Assembly (NCBI GenBank): GCA_910583765.1
Contig: CAJTYS010000019.1
Coordinates: 1-64,000 of the forward strand
Length of the DNA stretch: 64,000 bases
Source of the DNA: an uncultured Eubacteriales bacterium
Lineage (GTDB): Bacteria > Bacillota > Clostridia > Peptostreptococcales > Anaerovoracaceae
Direction: 5' to 3'
Shown: positions 1 through 8,129 of the stretch, in pieces
Position numbering within the stretch: the stretch's first letter is position 1
Layout of the letters: the number at the start of each line of letters is the position of its first letter
The notes under the pieces: model-generated
What the model was told of the DNA's origin: nothing
The model's database searches: none
What the model saw: only the letters and a program-made list of their open reading frames with translations
Position numbers and translations under genes: made by a program

Positions 1-68
1 TATAAATTTTTCAAAGTTCACAAATTTCTGCTTGACTTTTTATTTGCAGACTTTTTTATTTTCCTTGC

Positions 69-1496
69 TTATAATACTTTTTCAAATCCTTCCGTTGAAT
101 ACGGTTTACCTGCCGCTTTCAGCTCTTTTGCCTCTTGAAGCGCGAGAATATGCTTCTTTTTCACCCGATATAACATGCAGACAATGACCAGGATTGCCGA
201 GATTATTGCCGGAATTATGCCAAAAATCTTCTGCATGCCCGTAACCATCGCTTCTGTGATTTCCTCAGAGGTGGGATCCACATTGAACAAGGTCATCAGC
301 ATACCGTTGAGCCACATGCCCACCGCTACGCCAATCTTTGTCATAAAGGCACAGATGGAAACCATCAATCCTTCCCGGTTGTTGCCGGTTTTGAATTCAT
401 AGATCTCAGAAACATCAAAATTCATCGCGTAAATATCAATCCAGAACACGGCGGAAGTCAGATTAAGTCCTATATTCATAACAGTAAACATCCACATAGG
501 CGGTACCATGATCCCGCACAGCAGTGAATAAATCATCATAAACACGAAAGACCACAACAAAACTGATTTTTTACCGAATTTCACGATTATTCCGCCCATA
601 GGGATAATGAACACCAGTGAAGCGAGAAGGGCGACAGTCTGTACAATAGAGGACTGGGCCATAGTAAGACCGCAGCCGTAGAGAGAATAATAGAGCAGTG
701 AACTGTTTACGATTCCCAAAAAGAAATTATAAAGAAAACCAATGACGAGCAGAACGCGGTAATCACGCATTTTCAGCAAAGGACGCAAATCCTTGAACAG
801 TCTTCCTCTGTCCTGTCCCTGGGACAGGCGTTCGTCAGTCTGCACCGTTTGGGATTGACGGGTTTCCTTTCCGCGCATTGCCACAGCGGTAGCCATGAAT
901 GCGATTGTAGAAATACAGCCCATTGCCGCGCCGATGATTCTCCAGGCGAACACATGGGCATAACCGTTGTTTGTCATGTAATCCACAAACTGCAGAATGC
1001 CGAAAGACAATACCAGCTGTCCTAAATTGGAAAACAGCATGACAGAAGTACGCATCTTTGTTTTTATATCATAGTTTTCTGTTACCTCGGTTGCCATAGA
1101 CACATAAGGAATATCCACTACGGTAAAGAACATCCAAAACAGCATGTTGATTACGATAAAATAGATCACTTTTCCGGTTTCTGAAAAAGGCATATCGTTA
1201 TACAGGAGAAACACGCTGATTCCCAGCGGAATCGCGCCGAACAATATAAATGTCCCTCGCTTGCCGAAATCTTTCCATCCTTTGCAGCGGTCGGAAAGAT
1301 ATCCGACGATTGGGTCGGATATCGCGTCCCACATGACAGCGATCAAAGAGATCGTACCTGCCGCCGCCGGCTTGATCCCCGCCACGCTTGTCAGGAAAAA
1401 GATAAAGCACATATAAAACAGGTTGTACGAGATGTTCTCGCCTATACCGCCTATGCCATAGAGGACAACTTCTCTCATTCCGCCGCTTTTCTCCAT
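69..1496 (-). CDS. GPH-type (MelB-like) sugar:cation symporter
   Basis: A 475-residue polytopic membrane protein of the glycoside-pentoside-hexuronide:cation symporter type. The N-terminus (EVVLYGIGGIGENISYNLFY) and the following DAISDPIVGYLSDR segment, the family's substrate/cation-binding Asp-containing loop in helix 2, are typical. About twelve hydrophobic segments alternate with short loops. I start it at the ATG at 1494-1496 (MEKSGG) because AGGAGG lies at 1507-1512; the frame is open nine codons further upstream. It is the last gene of the minus-strand operon with the aldehyde dehydrogenase, whose stop lies only 4 nt upstream. Substrate is not readable from sequence; a glycoside or uronate is inferred from the family. 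Confidence 0.85.
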   Translation of the reverse strand: MEKSGGMREVVLYGIGGIGENISYNLFYMCFIFFLTSVAGIKPAAAGTISLIAVMWDAISDPIVGYLSDRCKGWKDFGKRGTFILFGAIPLGISVFLLYNDMPFSETGKVIYFIVINMLFWMFFTVVDIPYVSMATEVTENYDIKTKMRTSVMLFSNLGQLVLSFGILQFVDYMTNNGYAHVFAWRIIGAAMGCISTIAFMATAVAMRGKETRQSQTVQTDERLSQGQDRGRLFKDLRPLLKMRDYRVLLVIGFLYNFFLGIVNSSLLYYSLYGCGLTMAQSSIVQTVALLASLVFIIPMGGIIVKFGKKSVLLWSFVFMMIYSLLCGIMVPPMWMFTVMNIGLNLTSAVFWIDIYAMNFDVSEIYEFKTGNNREGLMVSICAFMTKIGVAVGMWLNGMLMTLFNVDPTSEEITEAMVTGMQKIFGIIPAIISAILVIVCMLYRVKKKHILALQEAKELKAAGKPYSTEGFEKVL

Positions 1497-1500
1497 GGTT

Positions 1501-3003
1501 TTACGCCTCCTCGCGCGTTTCATCGACCCCAGTAAACCAGCCGGTTCTCGATGGATTCATTTTCAGATTGATCTGCTTTAATATGGTATACTCTTCCAGT
1601 CCCGGAATGCCTCCGTCAAGACAGAGCCCACTCTGTCCATGTGGACTCACAGGTATGGACGGTGTGTTTTCCATGAATGTATTGACCCACAGCATGCCTG
1701 TATTGACTTGACTGCTGACCCTCAGCGCTCTGCTCAGATCCGATGTGAAAACCGCGCCTGCCAGACCGTAGCGCGTACTGTTTGCCAAATCGATCGCTTC
1801 TTTTTCATTTTTGAAAGTCTGTACGGTGAGCACTGGTCCGAAAATTTCTTCTTTTACAATCCGCATCTCTGGTGTACACTGGACAAAGACAGTCGGCGCG
1901 ACAAAATATCCTTTTGCGAAATCACCGTCGATGATACGGTTTCCGCCAATTAGAACCTGGGCACCCTCTGCCTTTCCGGATTCAATATAGTCAAGCACGT
2001 TTTTCATCTGTCCCTCAGAGACCAGCGGTCCAAACTCTGTTTCCGGATCCAGCGGCATCCCGATACGGATCTTAGGGATCCGATCTTTCAGCATAGCCGT
2101 TACCTTTTCATATGCCGTTTCCTGCACCAACAGTCTTGATCCGGAAACGCACACCTGGCCCTGGCTTAAAAAGACACCAAACATCAGCCGATCCACTGCC
2201 GCGTCTAAATCCGCGTCATCAAAGATGATGAACGGAGATTTTCCACCCAACTCCATAGCGCAGCGTTTCAGACTTTTTCCGGAGTTTCTGACAATTTTCT
2301 TTCCCGTGTCTGTGCTGCCAGTAAAGGTAATTTTCGCCACGTCCTCGCTTTCTGCCAACGCAGTGCCCAGCTCATCTCCCGGCCCCAATACCAGGTTGAT
2401 GCTTCCCTTCGGAAAACCCGCTTCTTCCATAATCTGAAAAACCATAGAGATCGTAACCGGAGTTAAGGAAGATGGCTTGACGACCACTGTGTTTCCGGCG
2501 GCCAGCGCTGGCGCCATCCCTGCTACCGCAGTGCCCATAGAATAATTCCAAGGTGCGATAACCGCACACACGCCCAGCGGTTCACGGAGCGTCATGGAAA
2601 TCAAATCGCCGTTTCCAGCCGCCGCCTCTCCTTTCAATTCCCGGATAATTCCCGCATAATAGCGGAAAGATTCGCTCGCCGCGTAGACATCGTCATACCG
2701 CGTTTCCTTATAAACTCTTCCCATGCTGTTTGTTTCCGCTACTGCCAATGCTTCCGCCCGTTCCTCAATCAGATCCGCGGCTTTGCAGAGCAATGCTGCC
2801 CGCTCTTCTGGCAGCATTTTCCTCCATGGCGAATTTGGCTCAAAAGCCTTTTTCGCCGCTGCCACAGCTTTTCTCACATCTTCAGCGGTTCCTTCCTCCA
2901 TCTCGGCTACGATCTCACCATTGGCAGGGTTAATAATATTTCTGTACTTTCCCTCAGCGGCACTGACCCATGCGCCATCTATATACATTTTGATTCTATC
3001 CAT
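1501..3003 (-). CDS. NAD(P)-dependent aldehyde dehydrogenase
   Basis: A 500-residue aldehyde dehydrogenase superfamily enzyme oxidising an aldehyde to its acid in the cytoplasm. Visible signatures are APWNYS (oxyanion Asn, about residue 165), the FTGS cofactor loop, ELGGKSP with the general-base Glu (about 265) and GQVCVSGS with the catalytic Cys (about 300). EEIFGP appears near residue 390. The start is the ATG at 3001-3003 (MDRIKMYIDG), preceded by AAAGGAGATC; the open frame extends 31 residues upstream without a ribosome site. It resembles betaine-aldehyde or lactaldehyde dehydrogenases, but the substrate is unknown. It lies between two transporter genes in the same operon, so it probably processes a carbonyl derived from the imported compound. 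Confidence 0.9.
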   Translation of the reverse strand: MDRIKMYIDGAWVSAAEGKYRNIINPANGEIVAEMEEGTAEDVRKAVAAAKKAFEPNSPWRKMLPEERAALLCKAADLIEERAEALAVAETNSMGRVYKETRYDDVYAASESFRYYAGIIRELKGEAAAGNGDLISMTLREPLGVCAVIAPWNYSMGTAVAGMAPALAAGNTVVVKPSSLTPVTISMVFQIMEEAGFPKGSINLVLGPGDELGTALAESEDVAKITFTGSTDTGKKIVRNSGKSLKRCAMELGGKSPFIIFDDADLDAAVDRLMFGVFLSQGQVCVSGSRLLVQETAYEKVTAMLKDRIPKIRIGMPLDPETEFGPLVSEGQMKNVLDYIESGKAEGAQVLIGGNRIIDGDFAKGYFVAPTVFVQCTPEMRIVKEEIFGPVLTVQTFKNEKEAIDLANSTRYGLAGAVFTSDLSRALRVSSQVNTGMLWVNTFMENTPSIPVSPHGQSGLCLDGGIPGLEEYTILKQINLKMNPSRTGWFTGVDETREEA

Positions 3004-3030
3004 GCTGATCTCCTTTCTGCTAAACCTTCC

Positions 3031-3093
3031 ATATTTCGTTGCAGCGGCAGCGAACGCCGAAATATCTGTGTCATGTTTTTCTGCCGCTGTCAA
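3031..3093 (-). other. Interleaved inverted repeats upstream of the aldehyde dehydrogenase
   Basis: In the 117-nt gap between the MFS and aldehyde dehydrogenase genes two inverted repeats interlock. ATATTTCG (3031-3038) matches CGAAATAT (3058-3065). GTTGCAGCGGCAG (3038-3050) matches CTGCCGCTG plus CAAC with one bulged base (3081-3093). In the minus-strand RNA the order is 1-2-3-4 with 1:3 and 2:4 pairing, so the helices either form a pseudoknot or exclude each other. A role in differential expression of the downstream gene is inference only. Confidence 0.45.
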
Positions 3094-3120
3094 CAAATCT
3101 TCCTATTGGGAAAACGACCC

Positions 3121-4374
3121 TCACTTCCCTAACATTTCATTCTCTTTGTATACTTGCTCGATGAGTTCCTTATGGCTCTTCTTATATATATGGAACAAAA
3201 CACCAGCAGCTGCCGTAATGATCATACCGCCAATCGCCAGCCCCCAAATTCTGCTGTAACCTGCGTCACCATATTTGTCGAGCCATGAGCCGCAGAGCGT
3301 GTAAAGCCAAATATCCGAAGAGTAGCCGATCGCAGAGGCAATTCCGATCGCAGTTCCTGTAAGCTCAATAGGAACGCCTCCTTCTGGAATAGGCGTGTAT
3401 ACGCATGGTTTCATCATATTGAGAACAATATAATATGCCAGAATGATTCCCACAATCAGCCATACAGCCGCACTTGGGCCAAGAATAATAATCCCTAGCA
3501 GGAATGCGATGCAAGCGCCGCATGACATAAAGAGTAAAGGTGTGGTTCCACCGGATTTATCGATGACAACGCCGCCGACTGGGGCGAAAATCATGGAGAG
3601 AATGTAACTGGACGCGATTTGAATACCGATGGCCAATGACATTGAAACGCCAACCACTTCACTTAGATATGGGCTGAAATAGGTAGATGCGGAATTGAGT
3701 ATGTAAACGCCCATGATAATGAAAGCGTTAAACCATACGACAGGGTGCTTTAGCACTTTGCGCACACTTTTAAAATCGAAATCACTATCTTTAATTCCTG
3801 CTGAAGGATCATCGCAGAGAATGATCATCAGTACACCGCTGATGATAAGCAAAATCCCGAAAATGCTGGTTATCGCTTTGAATCCTACAGTATCCAGCAG
3901 GGAACCGAGCACCGCAAGGATACCGTAAAGGCAAACTACCCCAATGATCGCATAAGACATTTCCATCACTCCGAACAGCCTTCCCTGCTCCTGCTCATTT
4001 CCCAAAGAGCGGACGATCTTACAGATCGCTGACCATTGCAGGAACGTGGTCGTAAATCCGAACAAGAAATAAATGGCAAGCAAAACAAAGTACGCGCTTA
4101 CAAAGGTCATAGCGATACCCAGTGCGCCAGTGACGAAACATGAAGTAATAATTAACCGCTTCGCGCTAAACTTGTCAGCAAGTAACCCGCCGAACAGATA
4201 GGCAGGTACAGAAGTCGCACCGTACACAGACAAAAGTGTTCCTGCCTGTGCGTTGGTCAAATCATATGCGTCAATAAACAGCACATAGTAGATCGTGCTG
4301 AGCTGTGGTAAAAAGAATACAAGTGTTGATAACGCAAAAATAAAAATTTTGATATACCTATTTTTAATTTTCAT
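3121..4374 (-). CDS. Major facilitator superfamily transporter
   Basis: A 417-residue MFS carrier with twelve predicted helices. Loop 2-3 carries GGLLADKFSAKRL, the classical MFS motif A (G-x-x-x-D-R/K-x-G-R/K), and the second half repeats it loosely as GGVVIDKSGG. The start is the ATG at 4372-4374 (MKIKNRYIK), six nucleotides after AGGAGG at 4381-4386; fourteen upstream in-frame codons have no such signal. It lies 66 nt downstream of the FGE-like gene. The operon contains a second, unrelated carrier (GPH type), so one may import a substrate and the other export or exchange a product. Substrate unknown. Confidence 0.88.
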   Translation of the reverse strand: MKIKNRYIKIFIFALSTLVFFLPQLSTIYYVLFIDAYDLTNAQAGTLLSVYGATSVPAYLFGGLLADKFSAKRLIITSCFVTGALGIAMTFVSAYFVLLAIYFLFGFTTTFLQWSAICKIVRSLGNEQEQGRLFGVMEMSYAIIGVVCLYGILAVLGSLLDTVGFKAITSIFGILLIISGVLMIILCDDPSAGIKDSDFDFKSVRKVLKHPVVWFNAFIIMGVYILNSASTYFSPYLSEVVGVSMSLAIGIQIASSYILSMIFAPVGGVVIDKSGGTTPLLFMSCGACIAFLLGIIILGPSAAVWLIVGIILAYYIVLNMMKPCVYTPIPEGGVPIELTGTAIGIASAIGYSSDIWLYTLCGSWLDKYGDAGYSRIWGLAIGGMIITAAAGVLFHIYKKSHKELIEQVYKENEMLGK

Positions 4375-4440
4375 CTGCAACCTCCTATGATAATTGGAAT
4401 CTAAGCTGAATGACACGATTCATTGACATCATTCCCATGT

Positions 4441-5475
4441 TCATCCCTCCGAAACATCCACGTAACAGCTGCGGAAGCCGACATCAAAATAGCGATCCTG
4501 CGGTCCCATATAGAACCCGTAGGCCAGGATGCCTGCCATTTCCTGATTGACCCAGTAACCGCCGCGGATCGGGTATCGTATCCCTTCTGCCATGGCCCAG
4601 CCCGCATCCGTATGCTTTCCGGAATCACTTTGGGGGATGAGACAAAGCTGCTGCAGGATGTTCCCTGGGTGATTCGCCGGAGAATCGCAGGTTATATCGC
4701 TGAACGCCGACATGATTTCCTCCGATGCGTCTTCCTGACGCGACCGCGCTGCTGTGAACCGGACACCTTCTGTCATGCAGAGCGCCTCCACTTCGGTGCT
4801 TCCCAGGGTCAGGGTCTCTGCGTTTATCCTGCTCCAGTCCGACTCCAAAAACGATGTTGCTGCCGCATTGTTGTCGGGTACGAATTCCAAAATACCGTTG
4901 TTCAGCCTCAGGCCGGATGTCATCTCCCACACATTACCATTCAGATCGTAGATCCCTTCTATGGTACCATCATGGGACCATGTGCTGGGTCCGCTGCCAC
5001 AGGCAACACGCATGGCCGGACCTTCTTCCCCTTCCGGAACGACCGCGGAGAGGGATACCACTTCTCCGTGCTCATGGGTGTGCGCGAAGTCTTTGCCATT
5101 GTCGTTGTTTCCCCGAGGTAACGTGCCGTTCTTCAGACACCAGAGAGAAATGCCAGCCCACTCCGCACTGGTCATAAGGTGCCAGCCCTTCCCTTTGTTT
5201 CTGCAGAACCGATCTGCTTCCTCCATCGAGCAAAGCACTGCGGGATCCACACCGGGAAGACTGTATGCGCGCTCATTGGCGACTACATTCTGATACTTGC
5301 TCACATAGATGCACTCCAGTTCTTTACCATCAACGATAAAAGCCGGGTGAACACGATCCGGGCCTCCATCGATCACATCAGAAACAGAAAACTTTGGAAC
5401 TCTGACCATCACGCTCTCCTTGTCCAAGTCATCATAGATGAGCACATTCCTGCCTGTCAGATTCTTTAATTTCAT
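4441..5475 (-). CDS. FGE/SUMF1-like C-type-lectin-fold protein
   Basis: A 344-residue protein whose C-terminal two thirds fit the formylglycine-generating-enzyme (SUMF1/EgtB/PvdO) fold: GWHLMTSAEWAG (about 120), DLNGNVWEMTSGLR (about 190), RYPIRGGYW (about 310) and VGFRSC near the end. The closing C-x-x-x-x-C pair of true sulfatase-activating enzymes is not evident, as only one Cys lies near the end, so catalytic activity is doubtful; a binding role or another substrate is possible. No signal peptide is seen. Start at 5473-5475 with AAAGGAGG at 5482-5489. It is the first gene of the four-gene operon. No sulfatase gene is nearby, which makes a sulfatase-maturation role less likely. Confidence 0.7.
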   Translation of the reverse strand: MKLKNLTGRNVLIYDDLDKESVMVRVPKFSVSDVIDGGPDRVHPAFIVDGKELECIYVSKYQNVVANERAYSLPGVDPAVLCSMEEADRFCRNKGKGWHLMTSAEWAGISLWCLKNGTLPRGNNDNGKDFAHTHEHGEVVSLSAVVPEGEEGPAMRVACGSGPSTWSHDGTIEGIYDLNGNVWEMTSGLRLNNGILEFVPDNNAAATSFLESDWSRINAETLTLGSTEVEALCMTEGVRFTAARSRQEDASEEIMSAFSDITCDSPANHPGNILQQLCLIPQSDSGKHTDAGWAMAEGIRYPIRGGYWVNQEMAGILAYGFYMGPQDRYFDVGFRSCYVDVSEG

Positions 5476-5528
5476 GCTTCCCTCCTTTCAGTCCTATCAG
5501 GTGAATACGGATCCGAAAGTAAAATTTG

Positions 5529-5575
5529 ATTGAATGTTCAATAAATTATATATCACATATACTTCCCACTGTCAA
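5529..5575 (-). promoter_or_regulatory. Promoter and operator of the FGE-MFS-ALDH-GPH operon
   Basis: On the minus strand TTGACA (5570-5575), a 17-bp spacer and TATATA (5547-5552) form a near-consensus sigma-A promoter. Transcription should start near 5540. An inverted repeat ATTGAA-TG-TTCAAT (5529-5542), extended by flanking TTT/AAA, overlaps the predicted start point, as expected for a repressor operator. The regulator is not identifiable from the neighbours. Confidence 0.75.
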
Positions 5576-5703
5576 GGATATATTGAAACATTTGTATTCT
5601 ACTGATCCCAAGTTACCCGCCTGGGTTTTCTGCCGAACTACTGTTTTCCATTTTATAGGTTTTTTTGCGTCTTCATTTGAAGTGATATTGCCTATTAGAA
5701 CAC

Positions 5704-5734
5704 AAAAAAAGGCAGCCGATTTATTCGGCTACCT
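5704..5734 (-). terminator. Rho-independent terminator of the 5838-7145 gene
   Basis: On the minus strand a hairpin with stem AGCCGA/TCGGCT, extended by AGG/CCT across a mismatch (5709-5734), is followed by seven T residues (complement of 5704-5710). It lies about 100 nt downstream of the oxidoreductase stop codon. Confidence 0.85.
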
Positions 5735-5837
5735 AAAATTTATGCGCTCTATTTTACACTCGGGGGTGTGGTCAAAAGGTTGGACTCCCCTCCTCATTTA
5801 TGTAGAAATTTTCGGTTCTCTACGTGATCAATACAGG

Positions 5838-7145
5838 TTACAGCTCAACCTTCGTTATTGTAGGCATATCCCACCAAGGTTTGTATTCCTTAACCGGTTC
5901 TTGGTTCTTGAAGTATGGGTCATCTTCGATAATTCTTCTTTCGATTGTGATTTCCAGTTCTTCTGCGTATTTCAAGTACTGATCATTTGCTTCTTCGCTC
6001 AGTTCCGCGGAGGAAATGAATCCGCTCATATCCTTCAGGAAGTCATTGACGAACAGTTTTGTGAACATGAATCCGCCCTGTCCTGTCAGATACTGTTCTC
6101 CTGTTACACCGAACTTTTCATAAGATTCTACAAATCCAGGTGCGAACAAGTGAGATTCTACTCTTACTTCTTTGCCATCTTTCTTACCCATCGCTTCTAC
6201 GACGAACGCTCCTGTGTCGGATACCAGACCTTCTTCCAGGATCTCTTCAATCTCTCTGGCGAATTTTGGCGGCGCTGGCAGTTTGCCCAGTATAGCATGG
6301 TGTATGTTTACCATCTGTCCGTCTACTTCCACAGGTTCTCTCTTGAGCAGACCCGCCCTTGCCAGTGGTTCTGCGAATTCGATTCCTACTCCGCCGTATT
6401 TGAAGTATGCGTTCTTACATCCTTTGAACAAGTCTTTGGCTCTCATCCCTACGTAGAATGGTTCGTCATGCGCGTGTTCTACGAATCTTACCGGATATCC
6501 AACGTAGTCATAGGTTCTTTCGATTGGCAGGGAGAATGGTTTTGTGTTTACGAATTCTCCGTTGACCCATGCTACTGGCAGGTCATCCATATCAGCCAGC
6601 GCTGTTACTGGGGACCACCAGTATGGCTGGAATCTCTTTGCTTCCACGCCTTCATACACGTTCATGTAGATTGTGTCGCATTCATCCAGTTCTTTCATCG
6701 TGTCTCTGGCCACTACGCACATTGTTCCAGGCGCTGAGCCTGTTCCCATGATTGCCAGTTTGCCGATCGCCTTGAACTTTTCATTGTATTCTGTGAGCAG
6801 TTTGTACATGCATTTTTCCCAAGTGTCTTCAAAGCCTTCAGGAGCCGCGAAGTCCTGGTAGTTGCATTTTGCTTCCAGAGCCGCGTCGATCACGTTCTTA
6901 CCGAATGCCAGCGGCAGCGCGTTTACTACCATGAAACATCCATCCAGCAGAGCCGCGATCTCAGCTTTGTTGGAAGCGTCGCAAAAGCATCCTTCCGCTT
7001 TTGTTAAGGAACCTGCCAGCTCTTTTGCCGCTGCTTCATCATAGTCTGCGCAGATGATCTTGTCTACGTTTGGTTCCAGGTCTAATCTTTTTGCTACTGT
7101 TGTGCCCTGGGCGCCTGTTCCTAATACTAATACTTTCTTACCCAT
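5838..7145 (-). CDS. Saccharopine dehydrogenase-like NAD(P)-binding oxidoreductase
   Basis: A 435-residue protein with an N-terminal Rossmann fold (KVLVLGTGAQGTTVAKRL, residues 3-20) and an acidic residue at the end of strand 2 (CADYDEAAA). This is typical of the saccharopine dehydrogenase NADP-binding family that includes carboxynorspermidine and lysine-ketoglutarate enzymes. The C-terminal part (KPWWDMPTI) is not diagnostic of a substrate. The start is at 7143-7145 (MGKKV): GGAG lies at 7158-7161, and the earlier in-frame ATG overlaps that site. It is monocistronic, with its own promoter and terminator. Amino-acid metabolism is likely; the exact reaction is unknown. Confidence 0.8.
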   Translation of the reverse strand: MGKKVLVLGTGAQGTTVAKRLDLEPNVDKIICADYDEAAAKELAGSLTKAEGCFCDASNKAEIAALLDGCFMVVNALPLAFGKNVIDAALEAKCNYQDFAAPEGFEDTWEKCMYKLLTEYNEKFKAIGKLAIMGTGSAPGTMCVVARDTMKELDECDTIYMNVYEGVEAKRFQPYWWSPVTALADMDDLPVAWVNGEFVNTKPFSLPIERTYDYVGYPVRFVEHAHDEPFYVGMRAKDLFKGCKNAYFKYGGVGIEFAEPLARAGLLKREPVEVDGQMVNIHHAILGKLPAPPKFAREIEEILEEGLVSDTGAFVVEAMGKKDGKEVRVESHLFAPGFVESYEKFGVTGEQYLTGQGGFMFTKLFVNDFLKDMSGFISSAELSEEANDQYLKYAEELEITIERRIIEDDPYFKNQEPVKEYKPWWDMPTITKVEL

Positions 7146-7245
7146 AATGACTTTTCTCTCCTTTTTCAAAATCTTCCTTTTATCATGTCACTTATTTGTA
7201 ATAGTTTGCCGAGCGAGTAACGCTTAAGCCCAGCTTATGATTAAT

Positions 7246-7274
7246 ATTATATCACTTATATTGGCGCTTGTTAT
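7246..7274 (-). promoter_or_regulatory. Promoter of the saccharopine dehydrogenase-like gene
   Basis: Minus-strand ATAACA (7269-7274), 17-bp spacer, TATAAT (7246-7251). The -10 box is perfect and the -35 box matches four of six positions. It lies about 100 bp upstream of the start codon. Confidence 0.55.
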
Positions 7275-7354
7275 CAGATTTTTAGAAAATTCAATAAGAA
7301 TTAGCGACATTCCGTTCTTTTCATGGGGGATCGCTGGTTTTCTGCGGGAAACAA

Positions 7355-7383
7355 TTGTAATGCCCTGGGGAAAAGGCTATAAT
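7355..7383 (+). promoter_or_regulatory. Promoter of the 7450 lipoprotein gene
   Basis: TTGTAA (7355-7360), 17-bp spacer, TATAAT (7378-7383). It lies about 65 bp upstream of the start codon and supports the short lipoprotein start over the longer open frame beginning at 7237, which would precede this promoter. Confidence 0.75.
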
Positions 7384-7449
7384 GGTAGGGACAGCATCCA
7401 TGAGCATCACCCAATCACAATGGAAATCCCGAAACTCCAGGAGACATAT

Positions 7450-8064
7450 ATGGAAATGAAGAAAAAAATCGCCGCCATCATCGCTATCCTCATGACCTTT
7501 AGTCTGACCGGCTGCTACCTCACCCTGACAGAACCGGAGGAAGTGGTCACGGACTTTTTCGAGGGGCTGAAAACGAAAAACGAGGACGCTCTGATCTTAT
7601 ACACGAAAAATGAAGACATCAATATGCTGCTTCACAGCAAGGGCAACGAAGAAGCGCTGGACAACATGTACGAAAGCCTGTTCCGAAATTTCTCTTACCG
7701 GATCCTTTCCACCAAGAAAAACGAGGAGGAAACAGCCGCCACTATGGAAGTGGAACTGGCCAACGCTGATTTCAGCAAGGTTCTGAAAAGTTATCAAAAA
7801 GAAGCTTATAACTATATGGAGCGGAACCTTTATTCCGGCGACATGAGCAAGCAAGCCCTGAACAAAAAGTGCCTGGAGATCTTCGCGGCCCAAGTGGAGA
7901 AAACGGCCAAAAAAGCAGAAAACGCAGAGCCTGGCAGCAAGAACGCGCCTCAGACCCAGACGATTACCATCAATTTGACGAAAAACGATAATTACAGCTG
8001 GGACATGGAGCTGACGGAAGAAATGATGGAAATCATTTTGGGTGGGCTGATTATTCCGTTGTAG
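7450..8064 (+). CDS. Small lipoprotein of unknown function
   Basis: A 204-residue protein with a lipoprotein signal peptide: MEMKKK, a hydrophobic stretch and lipobox LTGC with the acylated Cys at residue 22. It should be anchored to the outer face of the membrane. The mature part (EEVVTDFFEGLKTKNEDAL at its start) looks like a helical or cystatin-like small extracytoplasmic domain seen in many Firmicute lipoproteins, but I do not recognise a named family. AGGAG six nucleotides before 7450 sets the start. The downstream ATPase gene begins 65 nt later and may be cotranscribed. Confidence 0.72.
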   Translation: MEMKKKIAAIIAILMTFSLTGCYLTLTEPEEVVTDFFEGLKTKNEDALILYTKNEDINMLLHSKGNEEALDNMYESLFRNFSYRILSTKKNEEETAATMEVELANADFSKVLKSYQKEAYNYMERNLYSGDMSKQALNKKCLEIFAAQVEKTAKKAENAEPGSKNAPQTQTITINLTKNDNYSWDMELTEEMMEIILGGLIIPL

Positions 8065-8129
8065 GATAGGGGCAGCAAACAAGCGGCACAAAAGCTCTAA
8101 GGGGAATAAAAAAATGGGAGGAAGAGAAC

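Noticed and set aside
4423..5121. A 232-codon plus-strand frame antisense to the FGE-like gene
   Set aside because: The minus strand has clear FGE-fold motifs, a good start and a promoter; the plus frame has none.
5526..6737. A 403-codon plus-strand open frame
   Set aside because: It lies antisense to the saccharopine dehydrogenase-like gene, is rich in Cys, Phe and His, crosses a terminator and the FGE operon promoter, and has no ribosome site.
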